NCBI GenBank assembly: GCA_003427395.1
Contig: BFEA01000894.1
Span: forward strand, 81,058-120,315
Origin: Chara braunii
Taxonomy: Eukaryota; Streptophyta; Charophyceae; Charales; Characeae
Direction of reading: 5' to 3'
DNA: 39,258 nucleotides
How positions within the stretch are numbered: position 1 is the stretch's first letter; every line of letters begins with the position of its first letter. The notes beneath the pieces are model-generated. The model was not told the DNA's origin. It searched no databases and saw only the letters and a program-made list of their open reading frames with translations. This document shows, piece after piece, positions 32,158 through 39,258 of this stretch. The position numbers and the translations under genes are program-made.

Positions 32158-32382
32158 TCATTGTTCAAACCAATGACTCGGTGTCGGTCCAAACTCTTCC
32201 TCCCATTTGGAGGTCCCTTCCTTCGGGTCAGTCGTTGAAGGCTGACTTTCCTCTTCATGCCTTGATATCTCATCCGTTTCATCCCCACTACTAATCTCAA
32301 TGACCTCGCGTTCCTCATCCTCACTCTCATTTTCTTCTTCTCGTATGGGGCTGAACTTACTCGTAAAGTTTTCAGGATTCAA
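32158..32382 (-). other. Short acidic open frame downstream of pol
   Basis: A minus-strand frame of about 74 codons without a canonical ATG at its left limit. It is strongly acidic and contains VIEISSGDETDE, which fits the SUMO-interacting motif pattern (a hydrophobic V-I-x-I core followed by Ser and acidic residues). It lies in the sense direction of the gypsy element, about 1 kb beyond pol, and next to the 42-bp array. It may be a remnant of an element-encoded tail or a chance frame. Confidence 0.25.
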
Positions 32383-32479
32383 ATTGTAGGGGATGTCCGC
32401 CCTTCTTTCGTATCCCTCCTCAAAGTTCGTGTATCCCTTTTCACAACAGTTATTATTGTGCCCGCTTCGTTAGCCTCCC

Positions 32480-32650
32480 TCACTTCTCTCCCAATCGACA
32501 TGCATACTTTGTCTTTGCTCCTCCCTTTTCTACCAACTGTGATGCATACTTTCTTTTTCTTCATCCCTTCTTTCACAACTACCCTGCATACTTTGTCTTC
32601 CTTCATCCCTACCCCCACAACTGTCATGCATACTTTACCTTACTTCGTCT
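32480..32650. repeat. 42-bp tandem array (four copies)
   Basis: TGCATACTTT starts at 32501, 32543, 32585 and 32627, exactly 42 bp apart, embedded in CTTCATCCCT- and CACAACT-type sequence. Because 42 is a multiple of three, the minus-strand frame stays open and encodes a 14-residue repeat containing a KVC core. Confidence 0.93.
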
Positions 32651-33112
32651 CTTCTCTCCTCCACTCCTTGCTCCTCCCTTTCCTCTTCGGACAAAAGCTG
32701 CAATTTCTTGCCTTTCTTAAGCGGCGAGGGATTACTGGCCAACAACTTTTTTTTTCTCCTCCCTAGCGTCAGTCTTGGCTGTGACCTAATAAACAGTACC
32801 GGTCTTTGTTTGTCTCATGGCCTCTTAGGCCTTTACCATTCATCTTCAAAAGCTACATTAGCGTAGTTGATGTCATTCTCATTATTGAGTTTCATTTTGT
32901 CTTGAACTTCCCCTGTGTCTGTCATCACAAGGAAAACGGAAGCCCCAGTCCATATTCCTAAGTCGGAGCCCCGTCCAAGCATTAGCAAAAATAAAAATTT
33001 TGTTTCTTTATGGAGCCAGTGTTTCCCCAGTTTCCAAGGATGCACCGCTTGCCCTAGTTCCCTTCATGCACAACCATGTAATGAGCCGTTTCGTGTTCCC
33101 CTATCGAATCTC

Positions 33113-33328
33113 ATCCATCCTTCTCAAAAACTATGATACATTGCCCCAAGCAACCATCTTGATACCATCCATCCCTCGCAAAAACTATGGTACGATGCCC
33201 AGGCGTTATCCCAATATCATCCATCCTTCACAAAAACTATGACACAATGCCTCAAACATTCATCTCAATATCATCCATCCCTCACAAAAACTATGGTACG
33301 ATGCCCAGGCGTCCCAGCGACATTACTC
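33113..33328. repeat. 54-bp tandem array (four copies, alternating types)
   Basis: ATCCATCC starts at 33113, 33167, 33221 and 33275, exactly 54 bp apart, followed by AAAAACTATG. Units 2 and 4 share GGTACGATGCCCAGGCGT. Units 1 and 3 share the AYACAWTGCC form. This is an ABAB pattern, so the array probably grew by duplication of a 108-bp dimer. Confidence 0.95.
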
Positions 33329-33422
33329 AACCCGCGCAAAACACCCCCATAAGCATAGTAAAAAAACAAAACCATCCCAAAGAAAGACAAGACACATTAT
33401 AGGCAAGAACTCTGCTGACGCC

Positions 33423-33793
33423 TTAGCCGGCCTGCTCCCCAGTTTCCTTGTCCTGAGCCTCTTGCAACCACTGTTCAACTGGATCCTGACTTAGAAACCT
33501 GATCAGTTGTTATCCTGGAAACGGTCCTTTCATCCTGGTCTCATCCAAATGTTCCAACTCAAAGGTGTTCATCCCCAGCCTCTTCGCGATCCAGTAGGGG
33601 ACTTTGAATCTCCTCCCCAGCTGTCCCGACCAAGTGCTCTCTAGTGTTGAATTCCTGACTAGTACAATTTCCCCCACTTGTAGTGGTTCTTTCCTAATAT
33701 TTTTTTCAGCCGATCCCACCTTGCCTTGTCTTTCATTCTGCTATCCAGAACCCGACTCACTACTTCTTCCATTTCCTCCTCATTTTGAACAAT
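33423..33793 (-). pseudogene. Integrase C-terminal GPF/GPY-like module and pol end
   Basis: After the integrase core the minus-strand frame meets a TAG (about 33797), continues with EEEMEEVVSRVLDSRMKDKA, and shifts frame at an A7 homopolymer (about 33698-33704). It then runs through LQVGEIVLVRNS and WSGQLGRRFKVPYWIAKRLG, where FKVPY corresponds to the F-K-G-P-[FY] signature with the Gly changed to Val. A further stop at 33513-33511 precedes a short tail, and the frame ends at a TAA near 33423. This module follows the catalytic core in many gypsy integrases and helps bind DNA or chromatin. Confidence 0.75.
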
Positions 33794-34580
33794 CTACTGA
33801 CATCTAACCTCGATTAATTGCTCCGTCGTCAAGTTCGAGTCATCATTCATCCTACTCCAAGTTGATACCAGGGATTCCAATGGAAAGTCAATTTCCCTTC
33901 CATACCACAACTCGACTGGGATACATCCTGTAGTTCTCTTCGGAGTTATGTTCTCTGCGAAAACGGTCTGCTTGAGGTACTTAGGCCAGTTCCCAATGTC
34001 ATCCGCCGCTAGCTTCGCGATCGTGTTCTTTAGTGTCCGATGCCCCCTCTCAACGGGCGCATTAGCCTCCGAGTGGTATGACTCAATTAGCTTAATGGGC
34101 CCCCCAAGTCTTTTGCAGGTGCTCAACACGTCCTGATTTACAAACTTTGTCCCATTATCAGCTATGAATCTTCTGATGAACGGGTGCCTTAGGTAGAAGT
34201 TCTCGATCCAGTCTACCACTGTCAATCTGGTTTTCTTCTTAAGAGCTACTGCCTCCACAAACCCACTAAGATTATCTCTAGCGTCAAGTATGTACCAGTA
34301 TCGTTTCGTAGAAACGGGCATGACCACGAGATCGAGATAAACCAGATATCCTAGTCCTAACACTCGTGTGAGTCTCAATGGTTCAAAAACCCAGGTCGTA
34401 CTCCACTCTTGACTGATCAAGCAGGTTTGGCAATACGTGACAACCATACTCCCCATTCCCGATGAGAAGTAGAGTTACGCTATTTTCGTCAGCGTTCTTG
34501 TTGAGGAGCGATGTCCTCCTAACAATCCATCGTGCATTGCCTGAATTATATCTACTTGTTTGGATCGTCCGCACACGACC
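33794..34580 (-). pseudogene. Integrase zinc-binding and catalytic core domains
   Basis: The HHCC zinc-binding domain is split by a frameshift. H-x6-H lies in MHDGLLGGHR (end of the frame closing at 34475) and C-x2-C in TYCQTC, at residues 9-12 of the 220-codon frame 33794-34456. In that frame the catalytic triad is complete: D42 (YLDLVVMP), D100 (FIADNGTKF) and E136 (APVERGHRTLKN). There are 35 residues between the last two, the classic D,D35E spacing. The core inserts element cDNA into chromosomes. The frame ends at a TAG after EVRCQ. Confidence 0.9.
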
Positions 34581-35122
34581 CTCCTAGGCATTATACCTTC
34601 CTCCTTCTTGAATAGATGCCAATTTCTTAGTACATACTTAATGGCCTCCTCTCTTGCCTTGAGGCTGACCTCCCCAACTTCCTTATTTCCTACTGGCAAT
34701 AGACCGATCTCCTTGAAGATCCCATCGTACATCCGCATAAGGAAGAATTCCTTGCGATCCTGGCGATCCTCCTGCCCATTCTGTACTTGGTTTAGTAAGT
34801 ACTGTTGCCGCTTTTGTTCCCATGACTCAACCAAACTCATAACTGCCCCCCGTCCTCCTTTTACAGCCATTGCCATCAACTCATCTTGAGGTCCTACAAT
34901 GTCGTCCCATGAGTCCTCCTTCCTACGATCGGTCCTTGTAACTGCTCCTTCCCTGAGTTCTGCTACTACTGCGGGGGACCCTTTTTCTAATGCCTTGATC
35001 AACAATTCCCCAGATGTTGAGACCGGCCTTACCATCTCGTTGTCTACCATAAAGATCTCTCCCTCATAGTCGAAGAACGCGTCTATGGGTTCCTCGTCCT
35101 CTACTCCTCGTGTAATGCAAAC

Positions 35123-35485
35123 TGTGCTCAAGCCATCCACCATATTCCTAAGACCGGCTATGTGTCCGATCTTGTAATCGAACTGCCAAATGAACCCAAC
35201 CCATCTTCCCACAGTAGGGTCTATGGGCTTATAATTCTTTAATACGCCCGCGACATTTGTCGTATCAATCCTTAAGATGAACTGCCTACCGAAGAGGTAA
35301 GCTTGGAAAGTCTTGAGGCAGTGTAGGACGACCAATACCTCCTTCTTAAATTGGGAGTAGCAATGCTCAACTGAGTTCATCGTCCTGCTCTCGAATCTGA
35401 TTGGTCGTTCTCTCTCATCTTCCCCTCTTTGGATCATGACTTCTCCCACAGCTTGTGTTCCCTCATTGGTTTCAAGTACAAACGG
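35123..35485 (-). pseudogene. Ribonuclease H domain
   Basis: This lies within the open frame 34475-35767. The usual first catalytic Asp of the LETD motif is Asn here (VLETNEG). The Glu in SQFKKEV, the Asp in LRIDTTNV and the Asp in NMVDGLST follow in the expected order. Ty3/gypsy RNase H degrades the RNA strand during reverse transcription. The first 79 residues of this frame are out of phase with the polymerase, and the true phase is entered near 35535. Loss of the first Asp would inactivate the domain. Confidence 0.8.
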
Positions 35486-35489
35486 ACGC

Positions 35490-36335
35490 CTTACCTCATC
35501 GTTAAAGCATGGAGCGGCAAGGGTGACCTTCTCAGACGCAGTTTGTCTTTGAGAGTCTGGACGGCGACCTCTCGTTCCTCCGTCCAGTCCAATGTACCCT
35601 CCTTGCGAATTATGGCCCGAATGGGCTCTGCTATCTTGGCGAAGCCTTTGATGAAAATTCTGCAAAACCCTACAACTCCTAGGAAGACCCTCACTTCCGT
35701 TGTAGTTTGTAGAGGTGTTGGCCACTGAGAGATTTATCAGTCTTGGCTGGGTCGGGCTTCCTCCCATATGTCCCGCAGCGAAATCCTAAGATGGTCACTT
35801 CCGGAACTGCCAGGATACTCTTGGGGCCGTAGACAGTGATATTGTACACCAAGAACCTGTAAAAAAACTCCTTCATATCCTGCAAGTGGTCCCACACAAA
35901 CTTCCGTATTCCTGGCTGAATTTCCGTTTCATCCTTCTTCCGTGCGCCCTTAATTGGATGTAGGGCTCAACCTTTGCCGGAAACATGTCCCCAACAACCG
36001 CGAGCATCCTTCTTTGTACGTCTGCAATAACATTGGTGAAGCCAGAGGGGTTACTTGCATTTGTAACTGGCCTATCAGGGTGTGCATGGTTGTTTAAGGT
36101 CTATCCCAGTCGTCCAACGAGAGCTGATCGTATCCGGAGTAGAGATCCACCAGTGAGTAAATGCTTCGCCCTGCGTTAGATTTTGCCAACAAGTCGGCTT
36201 GAGGCAGTGATCCCCCGTCCCGGATGGTGACAACATTTAGTTTCTGCAGATCCTGAACTCACCTAAGTGTCTTGTTAGGTTTTCGGAATACAAACCATCT
36301 GTTTGTGTACGGCGATGCCGCGACTTCTGCCACGA
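35490..36335 (-). pseudogene. Reverse transcriptase domain, active site deleted
   Basis: Starts with ASPYTNRWFVFRKPNKTLR (frame ending at a TGA, 36261-36259), continues in phase with VQDLQKLNVVTIRDGGSLPQ, and reaches SLVDLYSGYDQL, the catalytic Asp block A. A TAA follows near 36097. The region expected to hold the Y-x-D-D block (about 35958) is collapsed: EPYI is followed at once, in another phase, by PIKGARKKDETE. So both metal-binding aspartates are missing. The thumb-side sequence (KSILAVPEVTILGF, VFLGVVGFCRIFIKGFAKIA) persists with frameshifts near 35730 and 35535. In a live element this enzyme copies RNA to cDNA. This copy cannot. Confidence 0.85.
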
Positions 36336-36765
36336 AGGAGTCTATCTTTGCTCTAAGTAACTCTATTACTTTGACTGCTACTCCGAAATCGTAGGCTGAC
36401 CCTTTGTCATTCCAACATTCGTGCTCAATTGTGTGAATCTTGACGGGGGGTATCAACTTTGCATCCAATCGCCCCTTTTGATGGTCATTGAAGGCAAAAG
36501 CCGGATCGAAATCTTGACAGTTTTCCTTAATTAAGCAAGTTCCCTGCTTGGTCACGAATCCTTCTACTCCTATCTTCCTGGTCTCTGCTACTTTGTTTGG
36601 TATCCGATTCCTCTCTGTCGCCCTCCTTTCTTTAATTACTCGGAGGACTTCTTCCTCCCTTTCCATGACTTTTTCCTTTGTTGTCTCTAGCAGGACCGAG
36701 GCAGGCTTGGCCTTCTTTCCTACTGGCTTGTACTTACGAACGCTTCCTTCCGGGATTTTTCTCAT
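36259..36765 (-). pseudogene. Linker between protease and reverse transcriptase, with RT N-terminus
   Basis: A 168-codon frame starting with ATG at 36765 overlaps the end of the upstream frame by four bases next to a T6 run, so the two were probably one frame before a slip. It is rich in Lys, Glu and Arg and could include a coiled-coil (EVMEREEEVLRVIKERRATE-type sequence). It ends in the start of the reverse transcriptase. No separate domain is recognised in the middle part. Confidence 0.65.
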
Positions 36766-37700
36766 AAAAAATGAACGGTTGGAACCACTCGTGGTACTTC
36801 GGCAACCCGAGGCTGGATGTTGATCAATTTCTCATTCAAATAGTAACCTTTTCGGATTTCCACCTCAAATTTGACGAGTGCAACTGAATCCACTTCTACC
36901 TTATGGTACCTGATAGCTTTAACGAGGTGCAGTAAGTCAGAGACTTCAAGTGTTATCCCCGACTCCCCATCTCGAGCCTCCTTTGGACTAGGCAAACTGA
37001 CTCCTAATTTGACCTCGGTTTCTTTCTCTATCACCATAACAGTCTTCGCTTCTTCTGCGACAATCCCATCTTGACCCATTACCTTCTTACTGAATGCTTC
37101 TTCGATCATGATTTCTACCCTTTCTCTCATTCCTTCCATTCGTGCAAAGGCCCCTTTTCTGGCACTTTCCTCGAATGATGGTGACCATGTTGCTAATTTA
37201 TTATTTGGCGTGTCATCACCTGTCCCAATGAGACAGAGCAACTCACCCTGTCCCGTCACCGGGTCGTCTATGTCTACTATGTATGTCCCATCATGCAGGT
37301 GCATTCCTATCATCTCCACATTTGCACACCAAGGTCTCCCAAGGATTATGTCATGGTCCATCTCGTCCATGACCGTCATCCGTTGGAATGACCAGATGTA
37401 CTCCCTAACCCCGGTCTTGATTGCACACTTAGTAATATATCCGGAGAAGGGGATCTTCCCACCTGCCCCGCGGATGCTTCCAGTTGTCTCTTTGTTTACT
37501 GCACATCCCGTAATCTTTGCGAAGTCTCTCCTAATGAGCGTGATTTCGCCCCTCCGTCTAACAACGCATCGGTGTGGTGGCTTCCGATCCGGACTTTCAA
37601 GTTGTCCACCAACAACGCACGGAAACTAAGCTTCGTTCCGAGTAACGCCCTCAAAACTTTGCCACCTTCACGATTCGGCAGGCTTAGACGGATGTCTGCG
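36762..37700 (-). pseudogene. Retroviral-type aspartic protease region
   Basis: The active-site segment is HTDALLDGGAKS, at residues 175-184 of the frame 37496-38095 (Asp at about 37558-37556). It reads D-G-G-A instead of the usual D-[S/T]-G-A. One base is missing within ten codons (about 37545), so the second half, including GGKIPFSGYITKCAIKTG and the closing HDIILGRPWC motif (frame 36762-37379), lies in another phase. The protease normally cuts Gag-Pol into mature proteins. Downstream of DIILGRPWC is a linker of about 170 residues without recognised motifs. Confidence 0.75.
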
Positions 37701-38095
37701 AAAGCCTTCTCTAGGTCTTCCAGGTCCCCGGGGATCCTTTGGAGGTTGGCGACTTCTCGTGGTGCCTCCTCTTCCCTCTCTTCTTCCTGTTGTTCCAGAC
37801 CCTCCCCTATCTGTACTCTTCGCCTTGTCAGCAGCTGTCTAAGGCCTTTCAGGAGCATAGGACTTGCCTGTAGCCTGGTCAAAAATGAGATCGACACGAT
37901 AGTCCCTAACAACTTGCTAAGGATGTCATCGATTTCAGGCATGGTCAAGATGAGGATCTGATACCGAAATTTCTTCTTGGCCGAAGTTGCTTTATCTACG
38001 GGGGCATCTTCTCTCGTTTTTCCGAAGACCTTTTCTTGCTCTTGTGCCTCAGCCTCTCGTGGTGCCCCCGGGTCATCCCCCACATTTTCCATCAC
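37701..38095 (-). pseudogene. Acidic linker between gag and protease
   Basis: The first 130 codons of the frame 37496-38095 are rich in Glu, Asp and Gln (EQQEEEREEEAPREVANLQR-type sequence) and may be coiled-coil. A segment with several hydrophobic residues lies at about residues 45-75. No domain is recognised. It is separated from the gag frame by about 100 bp that contains stops. Confidence 0.55.
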
Positions 38096-39258
38096 TGCGT
38101 CCTGTACGACTTTTCTTTCCGTCGCTCACTATCGTGTGGTCACGTTCACCCAATCTCGCCCATCGCTTTCTAGAATGAAATTAACTTGCTGTCCTCACGC
38201 TCATGCGTGTTCCCAAGCGAGTTCTGCTACTGACTCGACCTCTATTATGGTCACATCAAGGTTATTGAGTGCAATTATGGTTCGCCACATCCCTCCCGGG
38301 AAGTTCCGATTTACCTTCTCTCCTCGAGGACCTATGATTTCCCCTCGTAGCATTCTGGAACACCTCTTTTGCATGATATCGTGGTTGAGTCTCAGACATG
38401 TCCGCGCAAAATGTCCAACCAATGTATAATATCTGCATTGTTCAGTGGCTGGATCCCTTCTATTAAATCCTCGGTTACCTATTCCTGCCGGAGTCACAAT
38501 CTCTTGCGGCGGGAGGGGGGGTCGAGCCGCCTGGGTTTGCGTCACTTGGGCTTGCATTACGATTAATGCGTTCTTCACCCTTTCGATCTTTCCATCTACC
38601 CCATGGACACACTTATGCAAACTCTTTATCCCTCTTTTCACCTTATCTTCTGTTTTACCAGTCAAGTCTATGACCTCTCCCTCCTTTAGCAGGGCCAACG
38701 AGTCGGTCACGGCTATCTTGTCAGCAATGTTTGTCACTGTACTGAAGTCGACGTCCCTTGTATTCATGACTTTTGTAGTCTATTGGTAGGCTGATAGGAT
38801 CTTATCTTTGTCGAATTCGGTAAACTGCCTAAGAAAATATTTGCTCATTATATGGTCGGTCACTCCCGGGATTCGCAACGCTACGAGGGTGAATTACCCT
38901 CAGGAAATCGTTATATGTTGCAGAGTTATTTCTTTGCACCGCAACTAGTTCCGCCTTCGTAGCCATTTTCTCGGCGGTCAAATATTTCCTCATCATTACG
39001 TCCCGGACCTCCTTCTAGGATCCGTTTTTCGCGGCGATAACCATTATGTCCCTCCCTAGGTTTAGCGACACATGCTGCCCTAGGTGCTCCATCTTCGCTT
39101 CATCACTCCACCTTAGTAAGGCTGCCAAGTTCTTGCAATCTTTCAAGAACTTCGTGATATTTGCCCCATCGAATATGAACTTCTTTTTGACATCCGACAG
39201 GTACCCCTGATTTTTATTCAGCGTACTCGTGAGGGCACACACACACGCACACACACAC
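38096..39258 (-). pseudogene. gag with degenerate CCHC zinc knuckle, 5' end outside window
   Basis: The right-edge frame (39015-39254) has capsid-like sequence: FIFDGANITKFLKDCKNLAA, then LLRWSDEAKMEHLGQHVSLN. It is cut by a TAG at 39017-39015. Sequence continues (KEVRDVMMRKYLTAEKMATK) to a frameshift near 38890 and a further TAG near 38790. The 188-codon frame 38201-38767 then carries a possible coiled-coil and a zinc knuckle at 38437-38396, C111-x2-Y114-x4-H119-x4-C124, where Tyr replaces the second Cys. Gag forms the particle and binds RNA. This copy is broken in at least three places. Confidence 0.8.
39238..39258. repeat. AC microsatellite at right edge
   Basis: ACAC repeats with one G interruption run to the end of the window. 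This is an unusual place for a microsatellite inside a gag frame, and it may mark where the retroelement sequence ends or was broken. Confidence 0.8.

Larger units (their letters stand above)
33423..39258 (-). mobile_element. Degenerate Ty3/gypsy LTR retrotransposon (gag-pol), cut by window edge
   Basis: Read on the minus strand from the right edge, the order is gag with a zinc knuckle, aspartic protease, reverse transcriptase, RNase H, integrase, then a GPF-like C-terminal module. Integrase after RNase H defines Ty3/gypsy (Metaviridae-type) rather than copia. The coding sequence is broken by at least ten stops or frameshifts and by a deletion in the reverse transcriptase active site. The 5' LTR and primer site lie beyond the window. 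The 3' side continues into the tandem-repeat belt. It can only be a non-autonomous relic. Individual domains are listed separately. Confidence 0.93.

Noticed and set aside
28344-33328. Regularly spaced repeats that could suggest a CRISPR array
   Set aside because: The repeats are contiguous with no unique spacers, no cas genes are present, and the genome is eukaryotic.

Overview
The window looks like nuclear DNA of a streptophyte. The only intact gene is a plant-type cellulose-synthase-like C (CSLC) beta-glucan synthase at 8386-10290. Everything else is long non-coding DNA, microsatellites, homopolymer runs, minisatellites, MITE-like elements and two decayed LTR retrotransposons. A CSLC gene without introns, very low gene density, a run of Ns and plant-style Ty3/gypsy elements would fit a large charophyte algal genome such as Chara. 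That assignment is inference: no rRNA, organelle or other marker gene is present.

Layout. 1-4124 is AT-rich and non-coding, with an AC microsatellite and a possible AT-rich terminal-inverted-repeat element. 4125-4303 is a long CT microsatellite holding one N. 4304-8385 holds no recognisable gene and grades into the GC-richer upstream region of the CSLC gene. 10291-15299 is non-coding and carries several short tandem repeats, the largest at 11300-11900. 15300-17800 carries two inverted copies of a small MITE with a TTA-type target site. 18150-20370 is a patchwork of minisatellites, a repeated module family and a tRNA-like (B-box) dimer.

20668-23475 is a plus-strand Ty3/gypsy-type element. It has a candidate 505-bp LTR with TGTCG/CGACA ends, a perfect 18-nt primer binding site complementary to the 3' end of tRNA-Asp, and a decayed gag. 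A 332-bp hAT-like MITE with a perfect 8-bp target duplication sits inside that gag. No pol follows. A purine-rich non-coding stretch (23950-25060), a 161-nt assembly gap and small repeats lead to about 26700.

From about 26.8 kb to the right edge the sense strand appears to be the minus strand. At 33423-39258 is a degenerate Ty3/gypsy element reading leftward: gag, protease, reverse transcriptase, RNase H, integrase and a GPF-like C-terminal module. It has many stops and frameshifts, and the reverse transcriptase catalytic block is deleted, although the integrase D,D35E triad survives. Downstream of its pol (27-33.3 kb) is a belt of unrelated tandem arrays with periods of 40, 42, 54, 56 and about 65 bp, plus some unexplained open frames on the opposite strand. 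This resembles the repeat-rich 3' regions known from plant Tat/Ogre elements.

The two retroelements point at each other. Neither can be functional as sequenced. I found no operon, defence system, CRISPR array or credible RNA gene.
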